Notes: generated from the sequence alone by a model not told the origin. Shown: positions 1 to 9,600, numbered from the stretch's first letter. The stretch is DNA of 64,000 nt from Streptomyces camponoticapitis (GCF_014646115.1 NZ_BMMV01000006.1:327989-391988), one strand, 5' to 3'. Program-made: numbers and translations.

Positions 1-572
1 AGGGCGTCCACAGCGGCCGCGACGTCGAGGAAGGTCCCGGGCCACCCGCCGCCGGGCTCCCCGACGCGACGGTATTCGACGTTCCAGACGGCGTACCCCC
101 GGCCCACCAGGTCGTCCGCGACCCCGGTGATCTGACGGCGGTCCCACATCGCGGCCCAGTAACCCCCGTGGACAAGGACGACGACCGGGAACGGACCGTC
201 GCCGTCGGGCAGATACAGCTCACCGACCTGCGACGGCGCGGGGCCGTAGGCGATGGTGCGGACCGGGCGGCGGCCGTCCTCGGAGTCGTCGTAGCGCACA
301 CCGCGCTCGGCCCCGACCAGCTTGCCGATCGTGCCGAAGAACGCCGCGATCGCCGGCAGGTTCGCCCCCTTGGCGATCGACTCGTCCCACGCGGAGTCGT
401 CGGTCCACTCCACGACATCGAGCCAGGTGTCTTCGGCCACGCGCACCAGACGGGCGGAGACGAACCCGCGCCGGTCTGCCCGGAACGCCTCCACCATGCC
501 GGGACGCGCGTCCAGCATCGCCCGCGTGTTCTCCGGGGCAACGGTGAACGTGGTCATCTCGATGACGGACAT
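1..572 (-). CDS. ABM-like monooxygenase domain fused to alpha/beta hydrolase (partial)
   Basis: Partial gene running off the left edge; about 190 N-terminal residues are visible. The first ~95 residues (MSVIEMTTFTVAPENTRAML onward) look like an antibiotic-biosynthesis-monooxygenase (ABM) ferredoxin-like domain. From about residue 115 the protein turns into an alpha/beta hydrolase: strand VVVLVHGGYWAAMWDRR carries the HGG oxyanion motif of esterase/lipase-type hydrolases, followed by AVWNVEYRRVGEPGGGWPG. The nucleophile, acid and histidine lie outside the window. The ATG is chosen because AAGGAG sits about 9 bases upstream. Substrate unknown. The fusion is read directly in one open frame; the domain names are from motif recall. 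Confidence 0.75.
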   Translation of the reverse strand, partial: MSVIEMTTFTVAPENTRAMLDARPGMVEAFRADRRGFVSARLVRVAEDTWLDVVEWTDDSAWDESIAKGANLPAIAAFFGTIGKLVGAERGVRYDDSEDGRRPVRTIAYGPAPSQVGELYLPDGDGPFPVVVLVHGGYWAAMWDRRQITGVADDLVGRGYAVWNVEYRRVGEPGGGWPGTFLDVAAAVDA

Positions 573-631
573 CTTCGAACTCCTTGATTCCTGCGTCGGA
601 CCGTCGGCCAAGCGGAGACCGGCCTCACTCA

Positions 632-656
632 ATACAGTAATGCATCGTGACTGTAT
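632..656. promoter_or_regulatory. 25-bp inverted repeat, likely operator
   Basis: Perfect 7-bp arms ATACAGT and ACTGTAT separated by 11 bases, in an unusually AT-rich stretch. It lies 60 bases upstream of the minus-strand hydrolase fusion and 120 bases upstream of the plus-strand F420-type oxidoreductase. Size and symmetry suit a dimeric TetR- or MarR-type repressor. No regulator gene is adjacent inside the window, so the binder may lie beyond the left edge. Confidence 0.55.
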
Positions 657-775
657 ATTTTCTTTACTAGTTCACGGGACGGCGCCAGAGCGCGGTGCCG
701 CTTCACGACCCGAACCACCCACCTAGTTTCTGATAATCTGACCGATAGTCACCAATTGTGGGGTAATGGAGTGTT

Positions 776-1678
776 GTGCGCGATGATCTGACGTTCGGTG
801 TCTCGTTGGCGCCGACCACCGATGTGGCGGGCAACCGCGCTCTCGCCCTGGCGGCGGACGAGAACGGCCTGGATCTGATCGGCATCCAGGACCACCCGTA
901 TGTACCCGACTATCTGGACACCTTCGTGCTGGCCGGCGACCTTCTGGCCGCCACGCGGAGGATCAGCGTGTTCCCGGACGTGGCGAATCTTCCGCTGAGG
1001 CCACCCGCGCTGCTGGCCAAGACCGCCGCGGCGCTCGACCTCGTGTCGGGCGGACGGTTCGAGCTGGCTCTCGGCGCGGGAGGCTACTGGGACGCCATCA
1101 CCCGCCTCGGGGTGGACAGGCGCACCCCACGCGAAGCCAACGCCGCGCTTGCGGAGGCGATCACCGTGCTGCGCGCCCTGTGGGCCGACGGGACAACCCC
1201 GGTCCATCTGGAGGGCGAGTACTACTCGGTCTCGGGAGTACGCCCGGGCCCCTCTCCCGCGCACCCGATCGAGATCTGGACCGGCTCCCAGGGACCGAGG
1301 GCTCTGGCGCTCGCCGGGCGGACGGCCGACGGGTGGGCCGCGCCGATCGCCGCCTATCTGCCGTACGAGAAGTGGGCCGAGGCCAACCGGCTCATCGACG
1401 AGGCGGCCCTGGCCGCCGGCCGGGACCCCCGGTCGGTCCGCCGGATCGCGCAACTGGTCGGCACGATCACCGGAAAGCCGGGAAACGTGCGCGCCGACCG
1501 CGGCGCCGACCCCGTACGGGGCACCGCAGGACAGTGGACGCAGCTGCTGGCACGCCTGGGGCGCGAACAGCCGTTCACCGCTTTCGTCTTCTGGCCCGAG
1601 GAACAGTCCCTCCAGCAGGTGACCGCTTTCGCGCGAGAGGTCGCGCCCGAGGTACGCCGGCTGGCATCAGTGCGGTGA
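776..1678 (+). CDS. LLM-class F420-dependent oxidoreductase
   Basis: 300-residue luciferase-like (TIM-barrel) flavin/F420 oxidoreductase. Recognisable segments are LTFGVSLAPTTD at the N-terminus, GIQDHPYVPDYLDTF, the signature SGGRFELALGAGGYWDAI near residue 100, and PIEIWTGSQGPRALALAGRTADGW near residue 165, which are typical of the F420-dependent branch. Expected to be cytosolic and to move hydride from reduced F420 to an unknown small organic substrate. The GTG start has GGAG just upstream. The gene is divergent from the hydrolase fusion and its 3' end overlaps the convergent channel gene by about 12 bases. Flavin rather than F420 use cannot be excluded. Confidence 0.85.
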   Translation: MRDDLTFGVSLAPTTDVAGNRALALAADENGLDLIGIQDHPYVPDYLDTFVLAGDLLAATRRISVFPDVANLPLRPPALLAKTAAALDLVSGGRFELALGAGGYWDAITRLGVDRRTPREANAALAEAITVLRALWADGTTPVHLEGEYYSVSGVRPGPSPAHPIEIWTGSQGPRALALAGRTADGWAAPIAAYLPYEKWAEANRLIDEAALAAGRDPRSVRRIAQLVGTITGKPGNVRADRGADPVRGTAGQWTQLLARLGREQPFTAFVFWPEEQSLQQVTAFAREVAPEVRRLASVR

Positions 1679-3667
1679 ATCGCCGTCGTCCGGCCGGGGG
1701 GCACCTGCGTGGTGGGCCGATTCGGCCGCTCCCGCCGTCTCCCGCGCCTCGGCCGCTTCCGTCGTGATCACGACCACCTGGTCCTCCGCGCTCCACTCGC
1801 GCCGCTCCCCCTTGTGGGGGTTCAGCCGGACCCCGTGGTCGGGTGCCGCCGTGCGGCGGTCGGCCCGGCGGTAGCCGATGGCGCATTCACCCCGGTCGCG
1901 CGCGGCGGCCACGACAGTGGCGAACGTCGCCTCGCCGCCCGGCCGGACATAACTCCCGGCGGGCCGCAGACAGATCGAGCTGCCGTCGGCCGAGAACAGC
2001 TCGTCGAACACACTCGCCAGATGCCGGTTCTGCGCGATCTGTGCCATGAGCAGTCCGGTCAGTTCACCGCTGACGATGACGTCCGAGCCGGGGTTGACGG
2101 GTGCCAGGGGCCGGTTGCGGTCGTCGGTCAGCTCGCTGACCACCCGTAACTCCCTCCCTCCCGTGCGTTCTTGCGCCAGCCGCAGGGCGAGCAGGGTGAC
2201 CAGTGTCCAGTCGTCGGGGCGGTCCGGGCCGTCGCCCGGATCGGGGCCGAGGACGATCAACCCGTCGTACGGGGCGAGGTCCGGCCCGAGCAGGGTCTCG
2301 GGACGGGACAGGGGCGCGGACCGGAGCCGTACGGCCAATCGGTCCTCGGCGGACGCGCCCGGCTCCGCCTCCGCCTCGCGTGGTCCGGGCACGGCCCTGT
2401 CCGTCACCACGTCCAGAACGGAACCGGGCCGGGCCGTACGCCGTAACTGCCCCACCACCAGCGGCGCACGCCGGTTCCAGCCGAGCATCAGCAGGCGCGC
2501 GGCGCCCTCCCCCGGGAGGCGGTCCGTGGCCTTCGCCGACGCGTCGACAAGGTGCCGGCAGTCCGCCGGCCGCGCCGTGCCGTCGTCGCGGGTGAGGACG
2601 ATCAGCCGGCTCCCCGGCGCGACGACGGTGTCGGTCGGCGGATTGAGCAGCGTACGGCCCCGAGGGGTGAGCAGCCCGACCACACAGGAGTCGGCGTGGC
2701 CCAGCAGCGTGGCGCCGAAAGGGCGGCCGTGGAAGGCGGTCGCGTCGGCGAGGTGGAACTCGTCTCCGGCGAAGTCGAGCAGGTCGCGCAGGACGAGGGA
2801 GAGTCCGGGGCGGCCGACGCACTGCGCGATCAGCCGCGCCGTGACGGTGTCGGTCTCCAGGACCGTGCCGCGCGATCCGGCCGCCATCCGCGCCGCCGCG
2901 TGGTACCGGTCGTCCCGTACGGCCGCCAGCACCGGCGGCCCGGCCGTCCCCTCGCCGATGACCGCCCGCAGCGCGAGCAGGGTCCGCAGGACCTCGGCGT
3001 CCGCCCCCGGCTCCCCGGCGGGCAGCACCAGCACGGTGCTCGCCGTACCCGGGCTGACCAGCGCGAGTACGGCCGGGTCGCTCGCGGGGCCACTGCGGCA
3101 GATGAGGCGCGTACGTCCGGTCGGACCGATCCGGCCCCCCAGCGCCCGCTCCATCTCGGTCTTGTCCCGCTCCGCGAGCACGACGACGGCCCGTGGCCGG
3201 TGCGCCGCCTGGGCGGCGACCAACTCGCCCACCACCGTGCCGATCTGGTCCGACCAGCCGAGTACGACGACATGCCCCTGTTCCAGTACCGTCGACCGCC
3301 CACGGCTCAGCTCGGCCATCCGCTCGGCCAGGCTGTTGGTGATCACCCCGACCAGGGTCGACACGCACAGCAGGGCGACCAGCCCGAGGAGGGCGGACAG
3401 CATCATGCGCAGCGGCGTCCCGGTCATCGCACCCAGGCGAAGCGTCTCCGCGCTGGTCCGCCACGCCGCCGTCAGCCGGCCCGACAGCGACCGCGGCGAG
3501 CCGGGATCCGTCCACACCAGCAGCACGCTCACCGGTACGACGACGGCCAGGCAGGTGATCACCAGCCAGCCCATCAGCGTGCCCGTACTGCGGGCCAGCG
3601 TGCGGTCGAACCGGTAACTCGCCCGGTCCCGCAACGAGACCCGCCGCGGCCCCTTCCCTCGTCCCAC
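1667..3667 (-). CDS. CASTOR/POLLUX-related putative ion channel
   Basis: About 666 residues. Two N-terminal membrane segments (GTLMGWLVITCLAVVVPVSV and MMLSALLGLVALLCVSTLVG) are followed by a TrkA/RCK-like Rossmann domain beginning GHVVVLGWSDQIGTVVGELV and a second nucleotide-binding-like domain containing RLLMLGWNRRAPLVVGQL. This order matches bacterial relatives of the plant CASTOR/POLLUX channels, which gate monovalent or calcium ion flow in response to ligands bound on RCK domains. The frame is open further upstream, but GTG at 3667 follows GGGGGAGG and starts just before the family-like N-terminus, whereas the extension is Pro/Arg-rich. Ion selectivity is not readable. Confidence 0.82.
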   Translation of the reverse strand: MGRGKGPRRVSLRDRASYRFDRTLARSTGTLMGWLVITCLAVVVPVSVLLVWTDPGSPRSLSGRLTAAWRTSAETLRLGAMTGTPLRMMLSALLGLVALLCVSTLVGVITNSLAERMAELSRGRSTVLEQGHVVVLGWSDQIGTVVGELVAAQAAHRPRAVVVLAERDKTEMERALGGRIGPTGRTRLICRSGPASDPAVLALVSPGTASTVLVLPAGEPGADAEVLRTLLALRAVIGEGTAGPPVLAAVRDDRYHAAARMAAGSRGTVLETDTVTARLIAQCVGRPGLSLVLRDLLDFAGDEFHLADATAFHGRPFGATLLGHADSCVVGLLTPRGRTLLNPPTDTVVAPGSRLIVLTRDDGTARPADCRHLVDASAKATDRLPGEGAARLLMLGWNRRAPLVVGQLRRTARPGSVLDVVTDRAVPGPREAEAEPGASAEDRLAVRLRSAPLSRPETLLGPDLAPYDGLIVLGPDPGDGPDRPDDWTLVTLLALRLAQERTGGRELRVVSELTDDRNRPLAPVNPGSDVIVSGELTGLLMAQIAQNRHLASVFDELFSADGSSICLRPAGSYVRPGGEATFATVVAAARDRGECAIGYRRADRRTAAPDHGVRLNPHKGERREWSAEDQVVVITTEAAEARETAGAAESAHHAGAPRPDDGDSPH

Positions 3668-3869
3668 TCCCCCGCCTCCCCCGTGCCCTGTGCGGCGGGC
3701 CGTGCGCTGGTCGGCCCGCCATCGCACCCTGCTGCCTGCGGCAACGGAACACGCCGTATTCAGCGGCCGGTTCACCCTTTCGGGCGGGCCGCAGGAAGGA
3801 CATGCCGAGTTCGGCCCTGAGGAGCCGGGCATCGTCCGGACGGCGGACCGACGAGGTCTCCGCCTCAGG

Positions 3870-4514
3870 TCACCGCCGCCAGAACAGGTGGTGCGTCACC
3901 CCGCTCGGGCTGGGCACGACGTCCAGGTGGAAGCGGTCGAGAAGTTCGTCCGGTGACTCCCAGAGCCGTACGCCCGAACCGAGCTTCAAGGGCGAGACCG
4001 TCACATGCAGGGTGTCGACAAGATCCGCGTCGAGGAACTCCCGGATGGTGGTGGCCCCGCCGCCGAGCCGGACGTCCTTGCCCTGAGCCGCTTCCCGCGC
4101 CTGCGCGAGAACCGTGGCCGGGTCGCCGTCGACGAAGTGGAAGGTGGTGTCGGAGAGAGTGAACGACGGACGCCGGTGGTTGGTCATCACGAACACCGGC
4201 GTACGGAACGGGGGTTCGTCACCCCACCAGCCGAGCCACTCGTGGTCCTGCCACGGCCCGCGCTGGGGCCCGAACTTGTTACGGCCCATGATCTCGGCGC
4301 CGATGTTGCGGGCGTAGTCCCGCGTGAGGTAGTCGTCGAGGCCCCGGCTCCCCCCGGGGTCCGTCCGCATCGGCCAGCTCGCCGTGGCGCCGGCCCAGGC
4401 GAACAGCCTCTCGGGCTCGACATGGCCGAACGGTCTTTCGAGGGTCTGATCCTCGCCGGCGGCGATTCCGTCACTCGAGACGTTGAAGTTCTGGACTCTC
4501 AACAGCTGAACCAC
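3870..4514 (-). CDS. Dihydrofolate reductase family (RibD C-terminal-like) protein
   Basis: 214 residues resembling the RibD C-terminal/DHFR-like reductase family. Visible landmarks are VQLLRVQNFNVSSDGIAAG at the start, ARNIGAEIMGRNKFGPQRGP, TPVFVMTNHRRPSF, and the NADPH-binding GKDVRLGGGATTIREFLDAD with DTLHVTVSPLKLGSGVRLW near the end. Stand-alone members reduce unknown substrates with NADPH. The GTG start is supported by AGGAGG six bases upstream. It follows the MFS gene on the same strand by about 70 bases and could be co-transcribed with it. Confidence 0.82.
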   Translation of the reverse strand: MVQLLRVQNFNVSSDGIAAGEDQTLERPFGHVEPERLFAWAGATASWPMRTDPGGSRGLDDYLTRDYARNIGAEIMGRNKFGPQRGPWQDHEWLGWWGDEPPFRTPVFVMTNHRRPSFTLSDTTFHFVDGDPATVLAQAREAAQGKDVRLGGGATTIREFLDADLVDTLHVTVSPLKLGSGVRLWESPDELLDRFHLDVVPSPSGVTHHLFWRR

Positions 4515-4582
4515 GTGTTCCTCCTGCTCATGGTGACAACAGTGGTGGGACTCCCCGGGCCCGAGAAACTCATCGCGGAACC

Positions 4583-6262
4583 CTAGGCGCCGTCCGAAGG
4601 CTGCTGGGCGAAGTCCTTGGTGCGGATCGTCGCGAAGGAGATCACGCCCGCGGCGATGGCGATGATCCCACCGACGAGGAGGATCTCGTTGAGGCCCGAG
4701 GTGAAGGCCGCCGCGGTGAGCTGTCTGACCGGGGCGCGGACCTCGGCCGGGAGGGAGGCGAGGATCTGGGAGACCGTTCCCGATTCGACAGCGGTGGAGA
4801 TCCGCGGGGCGAGGTCGCTGAGGCCGGGGATGGCGCCGATGTGGTCGGCCACATAGGACTTGATCTTGCTGGAGAACAGGGTGCCGAGCAGCGCGATGCC
4901 GGTGGCGATGCCGATCTGGCGGAACGTCGAGTTGATGCCCGAGGCCATACCGGCGTGTGCGGGCTGGACGACACCCACGGCGGTCGACGCCAGCGGTGGA
5001 TTGACCAGGCCGACTCCGGCGCCGGACATGATCATGCCGGGGATCAGATGGGTCCACTCGCTGGAGGCGTCCAGACCGCGCATCCACAGCAGCCCGCCGC
5101 CGGTCAGCAGCAGCCCGGGGCCGATCAGATACCGCACCGGCATCCTTGAGGAGAGCCGTCCCGACACCGTGGACACCACGAGGATGCCGGCGGAGATCAG
5201 CAGCAGCCGTACGCCCGCGCCCAGCGCGCTGAATCCGAGTACGTCCTGGAGATAGAGCACGAGGTAGAGCAGCATCGACAGGATCGACGCGCTGAGACCG
5301 AAGGCCGCCACCAGGCCGCCGGTGAAGGTCGGCTTCCGGAAGAGCGAGAGGTCGAACATCGCCTGCGTGGTGCGCAGCTCGACCGCCACGAAGACGGCCA
5401 TCAAAACGACCGCCGCGGTCAGACACCCGATGACGACGGAGTCGGAGAACGAGTCGTGACTGGACTTGATGAGCGCGTACACCAGGCTCGACAGCGCGGC
5501 GGTGAAGAGCACGAAGCCCGCCCAGTCGGGGTGGCGGGCCCCGGGCTGGCGGGACTCGGCGACCTTGACCACGGTGATCGCGACGGCGATCACGCCGATG
5601 GGCAGGTTGACGTAGAAGATCCACTCCCAGGACAGACCCGTGGTGAGCGCGCCGCCGAGCAGCGGTCCGATGGCCACCGCCAGTCCGGTGATCGTGCCCC
5701 AGATCCCGAAGGCGACACCGCGGTCCTTGCCCCGGAAGGCGTCCGCGAGCAGAGCGAGTGAGACCGAGAACATGATGGAGCCGCCGATTCCCTGAAGGCC
5801 CCGGGAGAGTTGCAGCATCAGTGAACCGTCGGAGAGACCGCAGAGCAGCGAGGCGAGACTGAAGATCGACAGTCCGACCAGATAGAGCTTCCTGCGGCCG
5901 TACATGTCGGCGAGGCTGCCCGCGGTGAGCAGCAGCGCGGCCAGCGTGAGGGAGTAGGCGTCGACGACCCACTGGAGGTCGGAGAAGCTGGCGTGCAGGG
6001 ACCGCTGGATGTCGGGCAGTGCCACGTTCACGATGGTGATGTCCAGCAGCAGCATGAACGTGCCGAGGCAGACGGCGGTCAGCGTCCACCACTTGTCCGG
6101 GGTGGGCGGCTTGCGGGCCGCCCGGGTCCGGCCGTGCGGAGCCTTCCCGGAGGTGTCGGCGACATCGGAACGGCCCACGTCGGAGCCGTCGGAGCCGTCG
6201 GGTCCGGAGCGGTCTCGTCCGGGGCGGTCCGGTCCGGACGCGTCGGGCTCGCTGCCACCCAT
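4583..6262 (-). CDS. MFS transporter, DHA2 (EmrB/QacA) family
   Basis: 559 residues with a hydrophilic 50-residue N-terminal tail rich in Asp/Gly/Ser and about 14 membrane segments. The family signature of helix 1, LLLDITIVNVALPDIQ, and the helix 2-3 loop motif GSLADMYGRRKLYLVG identify the 14-TM drug:H+ antiporter DHA2 group. Motif C-like GPLLGGALTTGLSWEWIFYVN is also present. Expected role is proton-driven export of a drug or metabolite. The ATG has GAGGAG upstream. No adjacent TetR repressor is seen, which is unusual for this family. Confidence 0.9.
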   Translation of the reverse strand: MGGSEPDASGPDRPGRDRSGPDGSDGSDVGRSDVADTSGKAPHGRTRAARKPPTPDKWWTLTAVCLGTFMLLLDITIVNVALPDIQRSLHASFSDLQWVVDAYSLTLAALLLTAGSLADMYGRRKLYLVGLSIFSLASLLCGLSDGSLMLQLSRGLQGIGGSIMFSVSLALLADAFRGKDRGVAFGIWGTITGLAVAIGPLLGGALTTGLSWEWIFYVNLPIGVIAVAITVVKVAESRQPGARHPDWAGFVLFTAALSSLVYALIKSSHDSFSDSVVIGCLTAAVVLMAVFVAVELRTTQAMFDLSLFRKPTFTGGLVAAFGLSASILSMLLYLVLYLQDVLGFSALGAGVRLLLISAGILVVSTVSGRLSSRMPVRYLIGPGLLLTGGGLLWMRGLDASSEWTHLIPGMIMSGAGVGLVNPPLASTAVGVVQPAHAGMASGINSTFRQIGIATGIALLGTLFSSKIKSYVADHIGAIPGLSDLAPRISTAVESGTVSQILASLPAEVRAPVRQLTAAAFTSGLNEILLVGGIIAIAAGVISFATIRTKDFAQQPSDGA

Positions 6263-6540
6263 GCGCGCTCCTCTTTCTTCGCCGGTCGGGCATATCGGTC
6301 GAACCGACTATCTCCTCCCCAGGGGCTCCGACCAGCTCTCACTGTGCGGGCCAGTCGGGCGAAACCCGGCACATGGCTCGACAGGTAAGAATCGGGGGGA
6401 ATGGATGGAAAGGTAATGGGTGACGTCAGAGGGGTTCGTCCCGCAGCGGGAGCCCATGGTCGACGTCCTGTATCGGCGCGGCCCCCGAGGGGGCTCGAAT
6501 CGTTCGGCGATTGCCCCGGTCGAAGGAGGAGCGCCGAAGT

Positions 6541-7573
6541 ATGTCCCATCACCTCGATTCACCCCTCGCCCGCCAGGACCCGCGGCTGGACATCACCGAC
6601 CTGTTCGTCTTCCGGGGGGGGCGTGGCACGGTCTTCGTCACCGATCACAGCCACTCGCTCGCCGGCGAGGGCATCCCGCGCGGGTTCCACCCCGAAGGCC
6701 GGTACGAGATCAAGATTGACGCGAACGGTGACGCCGTCGAGGACCTCACCTACCGTTTCACCTTCACCGAACAGGACGAGGCCGGCGAGCAGAGTTACGA
6801 GCTCCGCCAGCTGGCCGGACCCGAGGCCCACGATCCGACCGCCGAGGGAGCGGTGATCGCCCTGGGCCGTACCGGTGAGAGCGTCGAACTGCCCGACGGC
6901 GGGCGCGTCTGGGCCGGCAAGGCCGGTGACCCCTTCTGGATCGAGCCCAACGTGCTGCAGGCCGTCGGCCACGCCTTCCAGGACGGGACGACGGTCGACC
7001 TGTCCGGCTGGAACCCCGCCGAGGCGCAGAACCTCTTCGCGGGGCACACGGTCTACTCGCTGGTCCTGGAGGTCACGGACGCCGAACTGCTGCCCGTGGC
7101 CGGACCGGACCGCCGGATCGGGGTGTGGGCACTGGACTCCCTGGCCACCGACGCCGACGGCTGGCGGCCGATCAACCGCGCGGGCCTGCCGATGATCCAC
7201 CCGCTGTTCACCCAGTTCGACGAGGACCTCGGCGATCGCCTCAACGGCAACCCGCCCCGAGGACCTGCACATCTACGGCAAGGCGCTCACCGAGTCCGTG
7301 GCGTCGGTGGTCCGTGCGTACGGCACCTCCCAGGACCCTGACGCGTACGCGAGCGTCGTGGTCGACGCGATCCTGCCGAATCTCCTGCCGTACACCATCG
7401 GCACCCCGGGCTGTCTCGGCTTCGCCGAGTGGAACGGCCGTGCCATGACCGACAACGCGCCGGAGGTGATGTTCTCGTTCGCGACCAACACTCCGTTCAC
7501 GCTCGGCATCACGAAGGAGTCGGTCACATCGAACCCGTCCAGGACGTTCCCCTACGTCCCGGCCGCCTCCTGA
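6541..7573 (+). pseudogene. DUF4331 family protein, frameshifted
   Basis: Begins MSHHLDSPLARQDPRLDITD, the hallmark start of DUF4331 proteins, and follows the family for about 240 residues to LGDRLNGNPP. There the frame breaks: the expected continuation EDLHIYGKALTESVASVVRA is in the +1 frame and proceeds to FPYVPAAS at 7573. The span is one base over a multiple of three and the break lies at a run of four C (about 7254-7257), so a single-base insertion or sequencing error is the simplest cause. Function of the family is unknown. GGAGG lies about 12 bases before the ATG. Confidence 0.85.
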
Positions 7574-7590
7574 CCGGCGTCTCCCGCGCG

Positions 7591-7638
7591 CCCGCGAGGG
7601 ATCGCGCCCGGTCGGGCCGGACGCGGAAACCTCGCGGG
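7591..7638. terminator. Inverted repeat between convergent genes
   Basis: Nine-base arms CCCGCGAGG (7591-7599) and CCTCGCGGG (7630-7638) flank a 30-base loop in the gap between the convergent DUF4331 and formaldehyde dehydrogenase genes. There is no T-tract, as is common in high-GC actinobacteria. A bidirectional terminator is plausible but not proven. Confidence 0.4.
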
Positions 7639-7664
7639 GGTTCGGGCGGTGGTGGGCGCGTGGG

Positions 7665-8804
7665 TCAGGTCTGCTGCGGGTGGAGGAGCACCTTGGAGTA
7701 GCCCGGCTCGCGCTTGTCGAAGCGGGCGTACGCGTCGGGCGCCGACATCAGGGGCAGTTCCTGGGAAACCACGAAGCTCGGCTTCGCCTTGCCCGCGATG
7801 ATCATGTCGCGCAGTTGGTGGGCGTAGCGCTTGGCGTCGGTCTGGCCGGTGCCCATCCGCAAGCCCTTCTCGAAGAACCTGCCGATGTTGAAGAGCAGGA
7901 ACCCCTTCGCCGAGTCCTGGTCGGGCGCGCCGGGGTCGGTGGGCACGTACAGCCCGACCGTGCCGATCGAGCCCGTCGGACGCACCGTCTCCACGAGCTG
8001 GTTGAGCACCAGCGCGGGCTGCTCCTGTCCCGCGGGCACCGTGGCCTGATAGCCGACGGCGTCGATGCCCCGGTCGACGCCCACGTCGCCGAGCGCGTCC
8101 TTGATCTGCTGGATCGGGTCGTCCACGGTGTAGTCGATCGGCGTGGCGCCCATCTGCTCGACGAGGTCGAGGCGGCTCTTGACGCGGTCGACGACGAAGA
8201 CCCGGGCCGCGCCCTTGAGCATCGCCGAGTAGGCCGCCATCAGGCCGACCGGCCCGGCCCCGAAGACCGCGACGGTCTCTCCCGGCTGGACGCCCGCGAG
8301 CTCCGTGGCGTGGTAGCCGGTGGAGAAGATGTCGGCCAGCAGTGCGAAGTCGGCCTCGTGCTCCTCGCCGGGCGGCAGGGGTACGCAGTTGAAGTCCGCG
8401 TACGGCACCCTCAGGTACTCGGCCTGGCCGCCGGGGTACGGGCCCATCGCCACGTAACCGTAAGCGCCTCCGGCGAACCCCGGGTTGACCGTCTCGCAGA
8501 ACGCCGTCTTGCCTGCCCGGCAGTTGCGGCAGAAGCCGCACGCGACGTTGAACGGGATGACCACCCGCTGGCCGGGCTTCAGGCTGGTGACACCCTCGCC
8601 CACCTCCTCGATGATGCCGAGGTTCTCGTGGCCGAACACCAGGCCGGACTCGGCGGCCGTACGCCCCTCGTACATATGCAGGTCGGAACCGCATATACAG
8701 GTGGTCGTCACCCGCAGCAACACGTCCTGCGGGGCCTCGATGCGGGGCTTCTCCACCTCGTCGACCGAGACCTCGTACGGACCGTGGAAAACCACTGCCT
8801 TCAT
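7665..8804 (-). CDS. fdhA: Zinc-dependent formaldehyde dehydrogenase (glutathione-independent type)
   Basis: 379-residue zinc MDR dehydrogenase. It shows CICGSDLHMYEGRT with the catalytic-zinc Cys, GHENLG, the structural-zinc cluster CGFCRNCRAGKTAFC, and the Rossmann motif GAGPVGLMAAYSA. The CICGSDLHMYEGRT form and length match Pseudomonas-type FdhA enzymes that oxidise formaldehyde using bound or free NAD without glutathione. ATG start follows AGGGGAG. A short palindrome (GGAGA-AA-TCTCC, 8885-8896) lies about 80 bases upstream. Related alcohol substrates cannot be excluded. Confidence 0.85.
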   Translation of the reverse strand: MKAVVFHGPYEVSVDEVEKPRIEAPQDVLLRVTTTCICGSDLHMYEGRTAAESGLVFGHENLGIIEEVGEGVTSLKPGQRVVIPFNVACGFCRNCRAGKTAFCETVNPGFAGGAYGYVAMGPYPGGQAEYLRVPYADFNCVPLPPGEEHEADFALLADIFSTGYHATELAGVQPGETVAVFGAGPVGLMAAYSAMLKGAARVFVVDRVKSRLDLVEQMGATPIDYTVDDPIQQIKDALGDVGVDRGIDAVGYQATVPAGQEQPALVLNQLVETVRPTGSIGTVGLYVPTDPGAPDQDSAKGFLLFNIGRFFEKGLRMGTGQTDAKRYAHQLRDMIIAGKAKPSFVVSQELPLMSAPDAYARFDKREPGYSKVLLHPQQT

Positions 8805-9600
8805 GGTGCTCTCCCCTCTTCGTCCGGGCCTCCTGCTGACGGCCCACACCCCGAGTACCCCACGCTCGATACCCGTGACTCGATGGAGAAATCTCCGATT
8901 TCTTCCCTTTGTTTGGTTTGTCTTGGGCAGATGACGGAGGGGCGCACCTCGGCCACCAGGAGCGACCGCGGCCCGCCGACTCCGAAGGTGCGGAGTCCGG
9001 GCGGGCTTCCTGGCGGACACTTTATGTGGTTGTTCGCTTACTTTAAGCGATGTGCCAGTTGGCGCATCGTGCGGCTCCAGGCGGGCCGGGTGGTGGGCCT
9101 TGGCCGGGCTGGTGACGGTGTTGGCCGCGGTCTTCATATCTTCGTGTGCGCTCACGGGCCCCAGTCGCCCGGGGCGAGGGGTGTCGACTCCCTGAGTGCC
9201 GTACCGCCGATGGCGGCGGCGCCCGACCTGGTCGACCGGGCGACGGACGGGTCCCTCTTCGCGCACTGCCCCGGTGACGACCAGCCCGGCTGGATGCAGC
9301 AGGACTGCCGGCCAAGGCCCCCGGCCGCGGTTCATGGCGAGACCGTTCTCCTCTCGCCCGGCGTCTCCTCGACCGGTTCGCCGGCGGGTGCCGGCACCGG
9401 CAGGAGGGGGCCGCCGGGCGGCGGGCGGGCAGGGCTCGGGGTCTGGCGGATCCAGGAGGAGCCCGCCGCCCCGTGCGCGGAGCCGAGGACGACCACGTCC
9501 CCGGCCTGAGCGAGCGGAGCCGTACGGACCACCTCCTCTCCGATCTCAAGCGGCCGGTCCCGTCGATTGCCGGACGTTGAAAGAGAACCCGTTGAACACC
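8805..9600. other. 800-bp stretch without a supportable gene
   Basis: Holds the promoter of the formaldehyde dehydrogenase, with a local AT-rich patch around 8885-8935 and the palindrome at 8885-8896. Farther right are fragments with coding-like third-position bias on the minus strand, notably 9332-9532 and a short stretch near 9080-9140 (MKTAANTVTSPAKAHHPARL), but I cannot tie either to a family and neither has a convincing start. These may be decayed gene remnants. Confidence 0.4.

Noticed and set aside
2046..3617. Long plus-strand frame (523 residues) across the channel gene
   Set aside because: Antisense shadow: Arg/Ser/Pro-rich, no ribosome site, and the minus strand encodes a clear membrane protein with RCK domains.
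3668..3832. N-terminal extension of the channel gene
   Set aside because: Pro/Arg/Cys-rich, no homology recalled, and a strong ribosome site supports GTG at 3667.
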